A stretch of DNA of 64,000 nt, from the NCBI GenBank assembly GCA_004143945.1, contig SEHB01000005.1, positions 124,001 to 188,000 of the forward strand, in the 5' to 3' direction. Below the pieces are notes generated by a model, which did not search any database, was not told the DNA's origin, and worked only from the letters and a program-made list of their open reading frames with translations. The translations under genes were made by a program, and so were the position numbers. Positions 16,292 to 24,948 of the stretch are shown piece after piece (positions within the stretch are counted from its first letter, which is position 1; every line of letters begins with the position of its first letter). This DNA comes from Lysobacteraceae bacterium (lineage in GTDB: Bacteria > Pseudomonadota > Gammaproteobacteria > Xanthomonadales > Rhodanobacteraceae).

Positions 16292-17191
16292 ATGCCGGCC
16301 CGGCTGACCGCATACATCCCCGACCAGCCGGCGGTCGTGCGCCTGCTCGAGGACGAGGTCAGCCATCGCATCGGGCGCGCATCCGATTGCGAGGTCCACG
16401 TCGGCCACGCATCGGTGTCGCGATTCCATGCCGAAATCGCGGGGCGCGACGGCCTCTGGCGCGTGCACGACACCGGCAGCAAGAACGGCCTGCGTGTCGA
16501 AGGCCAGCTCGTGCGCGTCGCCGAGTTCCACGATCGCACCTGGTTCTCGGTCGGCGACGTGCAATGCGCGTTCGAGCCGCTCGACGCGGAGGCGGCGCAG
16601 GCGCATCGCGAGGCCGCGCTCGCGCGTCGATCGCAGTCGCATGCGCTGTCGGCCCAGCTCAGGCCCGACCTCGGCATGAGCACCCTGCTGCCGCAGGCGC
16701 TCGACGTCGTGCTGCAACTGTCCGGGCTCGAACGCGGCTTCGTGCTGTTCGCCGAACACGGTGAACCGCTGCGCGTGCGCGCGAGTCGCGGCCTGCGCCT
16801 CGAGGAGGTCGCGAGCGACCGCTTCGCGGGCAGCGTCGCGGCGATCGATCGCGCCCTCGCGACCGCGCGCCCGGTCGTCTGCGGCGACACCGGCCAAGCC
16901 CCATGGCTCGGTTCGCGGCCGAGCGTGCGCATCGGCGGGATCCGCGCGGTGATCTGCGTGCCCCTGCCGATGGCGGGCGGTGCGACCGGGATGATCTACG
17001 TCGACAGCCGCCGGCCCGGCCCTCCGGTGACCGACCTCGACCTCGAGCTGGTCGAGACGATCGCGCGCAACGCGTGCGCCGCGATCGAAGTCGCCCGGAT
17101 GCAGCGCCGCATCGACGATGTGGCCGAAGCGATCGCACGCGAGGAGGCGCAGGCGCCGCTGTGGCAGGCGGTGCGCGGCGACGCCGGCTGA
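16292..17191 (+). CDS. FHA-GAF domain signalling protein
   Basis: 299 residues. The forkhead-associated domain (about 5-95) has HRIGRASDCEVHVGHASVSR, FHAEIAG and DTGSKNGLRVEGQLV, keeping the phosphothreonine-binding GR...S..H...NG pattern. A short linker leads to a GAF domain (about 125-280): DVVLQLSGLERGFVLFAE, RAVICVPLPMAGGATGMIYV and DLDLELVETIARNACAAIEV. No output domain is present. Its position just before a Ser/Thr kinase gene suggests that it binds phosphothreonine made by that kinase, while the GAF part senses a small ligand. Confidence 0.88.
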   Translation: MPARLTAYIPDQPAVVRLLEDEVSHRIGRASDCEVHVGHASVSRFHAEIAGRDGLWRVHDTGSKNGLRVEGQLVRVAEFHDRTWFSVGDVQCAFEPLDAEAAQAHREAALARRSQSHALSAQLRPDLGMSTLLPQALDVVLQLSGLERGFVLFAEHGEPLRVRASRGLRLEEVASDRFAGSVAAIDRALATARPVVCGDTGQAPWLGSRPSVRIGGIRAVICVPLPMAGGATGMIYVDSRRPGPPVTDLDLELVETIARNACAAIEVARMQRRIDDVAEAIAREEAQAPLWQAVRGDAG

Positions 17192-17236
17192 CCCGCTTGC
17201 CCTTGCAAGCGCGTGCAACCGCGCTATCGTGGGCCC

Positions 17237-20200
17237 ATGAAGCCCGACATCGGCGCCGGTCCGTCCAGCGACGCGGCAGCCACCCAGACCGGGCACGGCG
17301 CCCGCAGCGAACTGCGCACCGGCGAGGTGCTCGCGGGCCGTTTCCGCATCGAAGCGCTGGTCGGCATCGGCGGGATGGGCGTGGTCTATCGCGCTTTCGA
17401 CCTGTCGCTCGAGATCGAGGTCGCGCTGAAGCTGCTGCGCCCGGAACTCGCGCGCAAGCCCGAGGCGTTCCGCGACTTCCGCCAGGAGTTGCTGCTCGCA
17501 CGGCAGGTGTCGAGCCCGCACGTCGTGCGCATCCACGACATCGCCGAGCACGAAGGGCGCTGGTTCATCAGCATGGACTGCATCCGCGGCGAGTCGCTCG
17601 AACGTCTGCGCGACCGCCTGCGCAAGCTGCCGCCCGAGCGCGCGGTCGCGATCACGCGCGGCCTGCTCGAAGGACTCGTCGCGGCGCACCAGCGCGGCGT
17701 CGTGCACCGCGACCTCAAGCCCGCCAACATCCTGCTCGGCGACGGCGACCACGCCTACATCACCGACTTCGGCATCGCGCGCATCCTCGGCTCCACCGGC
17801 ATGACGCAGACCGGCGTCGTGGTCGGCACGCCGGAGTACCTCTCGCCGGAACAGGCGCGCGGACAGCGCGTCGACGCGCGCAGCGACCTCTACGCGGTGG
17901 GCCTGATCTTCTATGAAATGCTCGCGGGCGAACTGCCGTTCTCCGGCGGCACGCCGGCCGAAGCCGTGGTCCAGCGCATCCTGCGCCCGCCGCCGTCGCT
18001 CGCGCGCGCGCGACCCGACCTGCCCGGCTGGATGCACGCGTTGAGTGACCGCCTGCTCAAGGTCGATCCCGCCCACCGCTTCGACTCGGCTCGCGCGGCG
18101 CTGCAGGCGCTCGATGCGCGGCGCGTGCCGCGCCCGCCGCTCGATCGCCGCAGGCTCGCGTTCGCGGCCGCCGCGGTGCTCGCCGTCGCGGGCCTCGGCG
18201 GCTGGATCGCGCTCCACCCGGATGCACTCGCGCGCGTGTTCGCGGCGGCCCGCACGTCGACGGCGCGCGTCGGCATCGTGCCGTTCGCGAGCGACGCGTC
18301 GGATGCTTCGCTCGCACCGATCGCGCGCGTGCTTGAAGAGCAGCTTCGCGACGCGATGCGCGCCGATGCATCGGCGTCCGTGGTGCTGCGTCGGCGACTG
18401 CTCGACGCGCGCGCGCGCACCGTGGCCGACCTCGAGGGCGACGCGCTGCAGCGACGACTGCCCGACCTCGCGAACGCCTCCGGCGCTGATCGGCTCGTGC
18501 TCGCACGCCTCTCGCGCGACGACTCGCGCGGACTCGTGCTCGAACTGCGGTGGTTCGCGACCGCATCCGACACCCGGCCCGAACCGCTCGTCGTGAAGGG
18601 CGACACGCCGGACGCTCTCCACGCCGCGTGGCGTGCGGCCATGCCGCGATGGCTGCGCGAGCGCGGCATCGGGATCGACGCGTTGCCCGCAACCGCGCCC
18701 GATGCGCTCGTGCGGACCGGCGAGGCGCTGCTCGCGCTCGACCGCGGGGAACCTGCGCTCGCGCTGCAGGCGCTCGGAGCACGCGCGCCGGATCCCGCCG
18801 ATGTGCTCGCCCTGCGCGTCCGTTTCGACGCCGAGGACGCCGCGCGGCAGTCGCTCGCATGGCAGGCCACGCGCGAGCGCGTGCTCGCGCCGACGCCCGT
18901 GCTCGAACCGGGTCCCGCCGCGGCGACGCTGCGCGTGCGCGCGCTGATGGCCGGCGACGATCCCGCGGTGGCGCGCACGGCGCTCGACCAGGCGCGTTCG
19001 GCGTGGCCGAACGATCCCGAACTCGCGCTCCTCGATGCACAGGCGCGCGCCGATGCAGGCGAAGGCGAGGCCGCGCTCGCGCTGCTGCATCGCTACGTGC
19101 AGGGCGACGCGCAGGACGCGCGCGCATGGTTCCTGCTCGGACGCAGCGCGATCCTGCAAGGACAGGCACAACCGGCCGTCGACGACTACCTCGTGCGCGC
19201 GCTCGTGCTGCACACGCGCGCGGGCAACGCCGCTGCCGAAGCGGAGACACGCAATGCGCTCGGCATCGGCTACGAGCGCCTCGGCCAGCTCGATGCCGCG
19301 TCCGAGCAGTACGCGCGCGCTGCCGCGATGCGCGAACGCCTCGGCGACCGCGAAGGCCTCGCGAAGACCTTGCGCAACCTCGCGATCGTGCAGGCGCAGC
19401 GCGGCGAGCGCGACGAAGCCGAAGCGACGCTCGCGCGCGTGCGCGGCATGCTCGAGGAACTCGGCGACCGCGCGAGCCTCGCGGACCTGCACAACGACCG
19501 CGGGGTGATCGCGGAGGAACGCGGCGACTTCGCGGCCGCGCTCGCGGCCTACCGCGAAGCGCTGGTGCTGCGCCAGCAGCTGGACGTGCCCGACCTCGTG
19601 GCGGAAAGCCTCAACAACGTCGCCTACGCGTCGCTGCAGCTCGGCGAATTCGACAACGCGCTCGTCTACTGGCAGCAGGCCGGCGCGCTGTACCAGTCGG
19701 TCGACGACCGCAACGGGCTCCTGCGCATCGATCAGAACATCGGCCTGCTCGACATCGCGCGCGGGCGCTTCGCCGAGGCCGGCGAACGCCTGCGTGCGAG
19801 CCTGCGACTCGCGACCGACCGCCAGTTGCCCGAGGAAACTTCGGTCGCGCACGTGAACCTCGCCGAGCTCGCGCTCGCCGAGGGCCGCCATGCCGACGCA
19901 CTCGCGCATGCGGCGAGCGCGCGCGAGATCGCGACGCGCCGCACCGACCTGCGCACGCAGGCCGAAGCTGGCCTGCTCGAGGCGCGCACCGCGTGCGCAC
20001 TCGGTGACGCCGCCGCGGTCGAAGCCGCGCTCGCGGCCTTGCCGACGACGCTCGCCAACCGCGAGCAGGATGCGATCCGCCTGCTCGCCGATGCCTGCCG
20101 CGCCGAGCTCGTGGGCGACCGCGCAGGCGCGGCCGCGCGGCTCGAGGCGGCGCATGCCGCCGCGCGCGACGCACACGGCGGCAAGCTCGCGACACAGATC

Positions 20201-20611
20201 CGCATGCGCCAGGCGCGGCTCGCGCTCGCCGGCGACGGCGTCGGGGCGGCGGCGCTGCTCGAGGAGATCCGCGCGGACGAGGCGCGCCTGCGCGAGGTCC
20301 CGTTGCGGCTGGACTGGCTCGCGATCGAGATTTCCGCCGCCCTGCGCGCCGGCGATCGCGCGACCGCAGTTCGTCGCTATCGCGAGGCGCTCGCGTTGTC
20401 GAAGGGCATCGATCGCCTCGCCGGTGCCGCGCTCCTGCACGAACTCGGCGCGCGCGCGCTCGCTGGCACCCCCGAGGCGGATATCGCGCGCGAGGCCGCC
20501 GCGCGTGCGCGCGAGCGCCTGTTCGACGATGCGCCGCCCGGCTCGCGCGAGCGCCTGCAGGCGCTGTTCGAACGGCGGCTGCTCGAGCAGGGAGCCCCGC
20601 ATGCCATCTGA
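17237..20611 (+). CDS. Membrane-anchored Ser/Thr protein kinase with TPR repeats
   Basis: 1124 residues from ATG 17237. Kinase domain about 30-300: IGGMGVVYRAFD (Gly loop), VALKLL (Lys near 62), VVHRDLKPANILL (catalytic Asp near 155), ITDFGIARI, VGTPEYLSPEQARG. One TM follows (RRLAFAAAAVLAVAGLGGW, about 306-325). The extracytoplasmic side begins with a TolB-like segment, RVGIVPFASDASD, and then TPR repeats from about 560 to 1000 (for example ALGIGYERLGQLDAASEQYA, LHNDRGVIAEERGDFAAALA). This is the PknB-type kinase plus TPR layout found in myxobacteria and Lysobacterales. The last 11 bases overlap the following kinase gene, which implies coupled expression. Confidence 0.9.
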   Translation: MKPDIGAGPSSDAAATQTGHGARSELRTGEVLAGRFRIEALVGIGGMGVVYRAFDLSLEIEVALKLLRPELARKPEAFRDFRQELLLARQVSSPHVVRIHDIAEHEGRWFISMDCIRGESLERLRDRLRKLPPERAVAITRGLLEGLVAAHQRGVVHRDLKPANILLGDGDHAYITDFGIARILGSTGMTQTGVVVGTPEYLSPEQARGQRVDARSDLYAVGLIFYEMLAGELPFSGGTPAEAVVQRILRPPPSLARARPDLPGWMHALSDRLLKVDPAHRFDSARAALQALDARRVPRPPLDRRRLAFAAAAVLAVAGLGGWIALHPDALARVFAAARTSTARVGIVPFASDASDASLAPIARVLEEQLRDAMRADASASVVLRRRLLDARARTVADLEGDALQRRLPDLANASGADRLVLARLSRDDSRGLVLELRWFATASDTRPEPLVVKGDTPDALHAAWRAAMPRWLRERGIGIDALPATAPDALVRTGEALLALDRGEPALALQALGARAPDPADVLALRVRFDAEDAARQSLAWQATRERVLAPTPVLEPGPAAATLRVRALMAGDDPAVARTALDQARSAWPNDPELALLDAQARADAGEGEAALALLHRYVQGDAQDARAWFLLGRSAILQGQAQPAVDDYLVRALVLHTRAGNAAAEAETRNALGIGYERLGQLDAASEQYARAAAMRERLGDREGLAKTLRNLAIVQAQRGERDEAEATLARVRGMLEELGDRASLADLHNDRGVIAEERGDFAAALAAYREALVLRQQLDVPDLVAESLNNVAYASLQLGEFDNALVYWQQAGALYQSVDDRNGLLRIDQNIGLLDIARGRFAEAGERLRASLRLATDRQLPEETSVAHVNLAELALAEGRHADALAHAASAREIATRRTDLRTQAEAGLLEARTACALGDAAAVEAALAALPTTLANREQDAIRLLADACRAELVGDRAGAAARLEAAHAAARDAHGGKLATQIRMRQARLALAGDGVGAAALLEEIRADEARLREVPLRLDWLAIEISAALRAGDRATAVRRYREALALSKGIDRLAGAALLHELGARALAGTPEADIAREAAARARERLFDDAPPGSRERLQALFERRLLEQGAPHAI

Positions 20612-21395
20612 CCCGTCGACCGAGCTGCGCCGGCAGCTCGCCGAGCTCATGCAGGAGCAACGCAAGCTCGTCGATGGCCTGCGCGGCGGGCAGGCCTACT
20701 TCCAGCAACTCGCGCGATCGGTCTGGCGCGTGCAGGAAGACGAGCGGCGCCGCATCGCGAACGAACTGCACGACGGCGTCGGCCACAACCTCGCGGCGCT
20801 GATCCACCTCGTCGCGAACGCGCGCGCGGCCCTGCACGCTGCGGGCGACCCGGCCCCGCCCGCCCTGCAGGCGCTCGAGCGCGCGCACGCGATCGCCGAA
20901 TCGACCCTGCAGGACACGCGCGCGATGTCGCGCCTGTTGCGTCCGCAGATCCTCGACGACCTCGGGCTCGAGGCCGCGATGCACTGGCTCGCGCGCAGCA
21001 GCCTGGAAACGCGCGGCCTCGACGTGCGGCTCGAGTTCCGCGCGCCGCGGGCCGCGCTCGACGGCGATCGCGCAACGCTCGTGTTCCGCGTCGCGCAGGA
21101 AGCGCTCGCGAACGCCGCGCGTCACGCGGGCGCGACGCGCGTCGACATGCGCTTCGATGGCGGCGCCGACCGCGTGCGCCTCGAGGTGCGCGACGACGGA
21201 CGCGGCTGCGACCTCGAAGCGGCGCTGGCGCGCGGTTCGGCCGGGGCCAGCGCCGGACTCGGCGGCATGCGCGACCGCGCACGCCTGTTCGACGGCAGCC
21301 TGCAGCTCGACTCGGCGCCGGGCGCGGGCTTCACGCTCGTGCTCGAACTGCCGTTCGCGGACGCCGCCGCGGGGGCCGCCGCGGGGGCCGCATGA
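20601..21395 (+). CDS. Soluble NarL-type histidine kinase
   Basis: 264 residues without TM segment. A coiled-coil N terminus (about 5-40) leads to HisKA_3 with WRVQEDERRRIANELHDGVG (phospho-acceptor His near 56), MSRLLRPQILDDLGLEAAM, and an HATPase_c domain with QEALANAARHAGA, DDGRGCDLE and GLGGMRDRARLFDG. The tail is Ala-rich (ADAAAGAAAGAA). It starts inside the 3' end of the Ser/Thr kinase gene and overlaps the next regulator by four bases. With no sensor of its own, it probably takes its input from a partner, most simply the Ser/Thr kinase or FHA-GAF protein encoded upstream. Confidence 0.9.
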   Translation: MPSDPSTELRRQLAELMQEQRKLVDGLRGGQAYFQQLARSVWRVQEDERRRIANELHDGVGHNLAALIHLVANARAALHAAGDPAPPALQALERAHAIAESTLQDTRAMSRLLRPQILDDLGLEAAMHWLARSSLETRGLDVRLEFRAPRAALDGDRATLVFRVAQEALANAARHAGATRVDMRFDGGADRVRLEVRDDGRGCDLEAALARGSAGASAGLGGMRDRARLFDGSLQLDSAPGAGFTLVLELPFADAAAGAAAGAA

Positions 21396-22024
21396 TCCGC
21401 CTGCTGATCGCCGACGACCATACGGTGCTGCGCGAGTGCCTCGTCACGAGCCTGCGTGCGAGCGGCGATTGCCTCGTCGTCGGCGAAACCGGCGACGGCA
21501 TCAGCGCGATCGAACTCGCGCATGCGCTGCGGCCGGACGTCGCGATCATCGACATCTCGATGCCGCGGCTCAACGGCGTCGAGGTGGTGCGCCGGCTCGC
21601 GACGGAACTGCCGCGCACGCGCGTGCTGGTGCTGACGATGCACGAGGAAGACGAGTACGTGGTGCAGGTCGCGCGCGCGGGCGCGCGCGGCTACCTGGTC
21701 AAGAACGCGGCGACCTCGGAACTCGTCGAAGCGATCCGCACGGTGGCTGCCGGCAACGTCTACTTCGGTCCCTACGCGACCAAGGTGCTGGTCGACCAGT
21801 TGCAGCAGCCGCAACCCGAGGACCCGTACGGCGAGCTGTCGGCGCGCGAACGCGAAGTGCTGCACCTGGTCGTCGACGGCCTCACGATCAAGGAGATCGC
21901 GCGCGGGCTCGGCATCAGCGCGAAGACCGCCGAGAACCACCGCAGCCGCGTGCTGGCCAAGCTCGGCGTGCGCAACAGCGCGGAGCTCGTGCGCTACGCG
22001 GTGCGCAAGCGGCTGGTGGACTGA
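21392..22024 (+). CDS. NarL/LuxR-family response regulator, partner of the soluble kinase
   Basis: 210 residues. Receiver: IRLLIADDHTVLRECLVTSL, phospho-acceptor Asp near 53 in VAIIDISMPRLNG, VLVLTMHEED, GYLVKNAA. LuxR helix-turn-helix: LSAREREVLHLVVDGLTIKE, IARGLGISAKTAENHRSRVL. The ATGA overlap with the kinase gene makes this the last gene of the FHA-GAF / Ser-Thr kinase / histidine kinase run. It converges on the secreted-protein gene that ends 9 bases away. Confidence 0.9.
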   Translation: MIRLLIADDHTVLRECLVTSLRASGDCLVVGETGDGISAIELAHALRPDVAIIDISMPRLNGVEVVRRLATELPRTRVLVLTMHEEDEYVVQVARAGARGYLVKNAATSELVEAIRTVAAGNVYFGPYATKVLVDQLQQPQPEDPYGELSAREREVLHLVVDGLTIKEIARGLGISAKTAENHRSRVLAKLGVRNSAELVRYAVRKRLVD

Positions 22025-22033
22025 CGCGCCGCC

Positions 22034-23356
22034 TCACGGCGCGGGCTCGAACCCGTCGGCGAACACCTGGTCCGCCTCGCCTTCGCAGGCGCCGTCCGCG
22101 TCGAAGCGCTGCACCACGAGGTCGTTGCCGACGCCCTGGACGAACGCCGTGCCGCCGAGCACGCTCCAACCGCCGGTCCCCGGCGATGCGCGCACCTTGC
22201 TGCCGATATCGAGCGTGGTCGCGTGCCGGCACGGCGTGCCGTCGGCATCGAACTCGGCGATGCGACCGGTGACCAGGCCGCCGCTGCCCGGGATCGCGTC
22301 GTACCCTCCGACGAGCACGCGACCGTCGGCGGCGAGCGCGAGGTCGGTCGGGTTGTCTCCGATCGCGGCCGTCGAGTCCCAGCGCGTGCTGCCGTCCCCG
22401 CCCGCGAGCCGCAGCACGCGGAACGGACCCGCGGGCGGCGCGGCCGCGATCACGAGGTCGCCGTCCGCAGCGAGCGCGAAGCCGCCGATGTCGAGGTTCG
22501 GGTGCGCGACGCCCTCGATCTCCACGACGCGCGTCCACAGCCGCGTGCCGTCCGGCGCGACCTTCCACGCCTGCGCCTGCGGGACGCCGAATGTCGACTC
22601 GGGTGCAGCCGCGATCAGCACGTCGCCCGCCGCGTCGACGGCCACGTGCGCGGCGCCGAGCGGGTTGCCGATTTCGCCGAGCTCGCCGTCGAGCACGGTC
22701 GACGTGCCCGCAGCATCGAAATGCAGCGTGAAGTAGCCCTCGCCGACCGAACCGCGCGCGGTCGCGATCGCGCCGCCGTCGGGCAGCGCGACCAGATCGT
22801 CGGGCTGGATCGCCGTGAGTCCGGACCTCCAGCGCCACTCGGGCAGGACCTGGCCGAGCGCATCGCAGCGGAAGATCACGAGGTCACCGCCCACGCGCGC
22901 GCGCACCAGCAGGCTCTCGTCCGGTGCCTGCGCGACCGTGCGCGTGCGATCACGCTCGTCGTGGCCGAGCTGCGCGCCGGTCCAGCTGCACTCGTGCACG
23001 GTGTCGCCGCTGGTCGCATCGATCACGCGTGCGAAGACCGCGGAGTCGGAGCCGACCACCGCGACGCGCCCACCCGCGAGCAGCAGCGCATCGGCGACCT
23101 CGAACGCGCTGCGCTCACGTAGCCAAGCGAAACTGCCGTCGGCCTCGAAGCGCACGAGCGTCGCGTGCGCGGTGTTGTGGTGGGTGACGTCCGCGAGCGC
23201 GAGCACGCTGCCGCCGGCCATCGGAAGCACCGCGACCGGCAGGATCGCGCGGAACGGTTCGGGGTGTTCCCAGGTCCCGATCCATTCGGGTGTCCACTGC
23301 GCGCGCGCAGGGAGCGCGGCCAGGAACAGGGCGATGGCAAGACAGGCGCGATGCAC
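22034..23356 (-). CDS. Secreted beta-propeller-like protein with C-terminal FADGFE tag (paralogue 1)
   Basis: 440 residues from GTG at 23356, chosen because GGAGGTGT lies about 4 bases upstream and a signal peptide follows (ACLAIALFLAALPARAQ). After WTPEWIGTWEHPEPFR come repeated blocks of the delta-60 / PQQ-propeller kind: LVRFEADGSFAWLRE, DLVALPDGGAIATA, AWKVAPDGTRLWTR, DLALAADGRVLVGGYDA. The C terminus is DGACEGEADQVFADGFEPAP, with the FADGFE tail near the end. It is a close tandem paralogue of the next gene (shared WTPxWIGxW, DGTRxWTR, GGFALAADGD). Function unknown; extracytoplasmic location is inferred. Confidence 0.8.
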   Translation of the reverse strand: MHRACLAIALFLAALPARAQWTPEWIGTWEHPEPFRAILPVAVLPMAGGSVLALADVTHHNTAHATLVRFEADGSFAWLRERSAFEVADALLLAGGRVAVVGSDSAVFARVIDATSGDTVHECSWTGAQLGHDERDRTRTVAQAPDESLLVRARVGGDLVIFRCDALGQVLPEWRWRSGLTAIQPDDLVALPDGGAIATARGSVGEGYFTLHFDAAGTSTVLDGELGEIGNPLGAAHVAVDAAGDVLIAAAPESTFGVPQAQAWKVAPDGTRLWTRVVEIEGVAHPNLDIGGFALAADGDLVIAAAPPAGPFRVLRLAGGDGSTRWDSTAAIGDNPTDLALAADGRVLVGGYDAIPGSGGLVTGRIAEFDADGTPCRHATTLDIGSKVRASPGTGGWSVLGGTAFVQGVGNDLVVQRFDADGACEGEADQVFADGFEPAP

Positions 23357-23384
23357 GGGGACACCTCCGGGACACGTCGGCAGG

Positions 23385-23431
23385 GCGCCCCCGTGTGCGC
23401 GGGGGCGCGTCGCTGGCCGGCGTCGCCGGCC
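23385..23431. other. Two GC-rich hairpins between tandem paralogues
   Basis: GCGCCCCCG-tgtgcg-CGGGGGCGC at 23385-23408 (9-bp arms) and GGCCGGC-gtc-GCCGGCC at 23415-23431 (7-bp arms) lie between two minus-strand genes. No T-run follows, so intrinsic termination is not clear; they may stabilise or attenuate the transcript. Confidence 0.5.
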
Positions 23432-23519
23432 CTGGATCTTTCCACATGAGTACCCCTGGCCTGCGTGCAGGTTGCGCCCTCGTGGCCGCGAAGCCGCGTG
23501 CGTGCGGCCAGCCGAGTGC

Positions 23520-24854
23520 TCAGCGCGGCCAGCGGCGCGTGGGGTCGGGGCGTTCGAAGCCATCGGTGAACAGCGCATCCGCCGTGCAGGCGCCGTCTGC
23601 GTCGTAGCGCAGCACATGCGCATCGTTGGACACGCCTTCGAACAGCGTGCCCGCCGCGAGCGTCCAGCCGTGCGCGCCGCCCTCGGCGGCCGCGGCGAAG
23701 TACTGCGTCTCCAGGTTCGCCACGCGACACGGCCGCAGCTGCGCGTCGAACTCCGCGATGCGCAACCCGACGTGGCCCTGGCTGTCGATGAAATCGAACC
23801 CGGTGACGAGCAGTCGCCCGTTCGGCGCCTGCGCGAGCCCGGTCGGCCAGCCCTCGATCGGCGCGAGGCCGACCGCGAGCGGCTCGCCGGTCTGCCCGTC
23901 CGTGCGCAGCACGCGAAGCGGGCCGGAGAGGCCGAAGTCGGTCGCGACCAGCGCATCGCCGTCGGCGGCCAGCGCGAAGCCCCCAGGCACCACCCTCATC
24001 AGCGGATTGCCCGGGTTTTCGAGCGCACGCGTCCACCGGCGCGTGCCGTCGGGCGCGAGCTTCCAGAGCTGCGCCTGCGAGACGCCGACCACATTCTCGA
24101 GCGCGCTGGCGGCGATCACCTCGTCGTTGCCGTCGACTTCCACGCGCACGAGCCCCTCGAAACCGTGGGTGGTGCCGTGGTGGCCGAGTTCACGGTCGTG
24201 GAACAGCACGCCGCCGTCCGCAGCGAACCGGATCACGAGCACGCCGCCGCTCTGCGGGTCGCCGCCGCCTGCGATCACCGCACCGCCGTCCGCTGTCGCG
24301 ACGATGTCGTCGGCCTGCAGGTTCTCGGGGCCCGGCGACCAGCGCCACGCAGGCAGTGCGAGTCCGTCCGGGGTGTAGCGGATCACGACGAAGTCCTCGC
24401 CGTCGATCGCGGGGATCAGCAGGCCGCCGTCCGCGCCGATCGCGAGCCGGCGCGGACCCGCGGCGAGCAGGCCGGGCTGGGAGTGGTCCTCCCATGCGAT
24501 CGCGCCGTCGGCGTCGTACACGCGCACGCGCACGTCTCCGAACTGGTCGATCACCGCGATGCGGCCATCCTGCATGAGGCGTGCGTCCATGCGGAACGAA
24601 CCCGCACGCTCGCGCAGCCATGCGAACGCACCATCGGACTCGAAGCGCGCGATCGCCGCATGGCCCTGGCCGTCATGCCCGACGTCGATCAGGGCGAAGC
24701 TGCGCCCGTCCTCGGCCACGCGCACGCCGGCCGGGCTCGCGCTGCGCGGGGACGACTCGTATTGCCATTCGCCGATCCAGTCCGGCGTCCACTGCGCGCT
24801 CGCGGGCGCGGCGACGTGGCACCACACGACCAGCAGCAATCGGATCCAGGGCAT
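23520..24854 (-). CDS. Secreted beta-propeller-like protein with FTDGFE tag (paralogue 2)
   Basis: 444 residues from ATG 24854; the signal peptide PWIRLLLVVWCHVAAPASAQ ends just before WTPDWIGEW, matching paralogue 1. Propeller-type repeats include IARFESDGAFAWLRE, VIRYTPDGLALPAWRW, DIVATADGGAVIAGG, LWKLAPDGTRRWTR and GLAQAPNGRLLVTG. The C-terminal region DADGACTADALFTDGFERPD has the tag with Thr for Ala, followed by a further 8 residues including RRW. It is upstream of paralogue 1 on the same strand across a 163-base gap. Function unknown. Confidence 0.8.
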   Translation of the reverse strand: MPWIRLLLVVWCHVAAPASAQWTPDWIGEWQYESSPRSASPAGVRVAEDGRSFALIDVGHDGQGHAAIARFESDGAFAWLRERAGSFRMDARLMQDGRIAVIDQFGDVRVRVYDADGAIAWEDHSQPGLLAAGPRRLAIGADGGLLIPAIDGEDFVVIRYTPDGLALPAWRWSPGPENLQADDIVATADGGAVIAGGGDPQSGGVLVIRFAADGGVLFHDRELGHHGTTHGFEGLVRVEVDGNDEVIAASALENVVGVSQAQLWKLAPDGTRRWTRALENPGNPLMRVVPGGFALAADGDALVATDFGLSGPLRVLRTDGQTGEPLAVGLAPIEGWPTGLAQAPNGRLLVTGFDFIDSQGHVGLRIAEFDAQLRPCRVANLETQYFAAAAEGGAHGWTLAAGTLFEGVSNDAHVLRYDADGACTADALFTDGFERPDPTRRWPR

Positions 24855-24948
24855 GAGGCGGTTTCCGTCGGAGCAATGCAACTCCTACGCAATGGCGCAC
24901 CCGAAATCCCAACCGGTGCGGAGCGCGGGATCCCCAGCTCGCGATGGT

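Noticed and set aside
16253..20665. Open frame of 1470 codons antisense to the FHA-GAF and Ser/Thr kinase genes
   Set aside because: It is an Arg/Ala/Glu-rich mirror frame caused by GC-biased third positions; no domain or ribosome site, and the plus-strand proteins have clear motifs.
23385..23431. Intrinsic terminator after paralogue 2
   Set aside because: Strong hairpins but no T-run on the minus strand; kept only as hairpins.
24855..24948. Extra N-terminal codons for paralogue 2 from ATG 24881
   Set aside because: The signal peptide starts at the ATG at 24854, matching paralogue 1; the nine added residues would spoil it.
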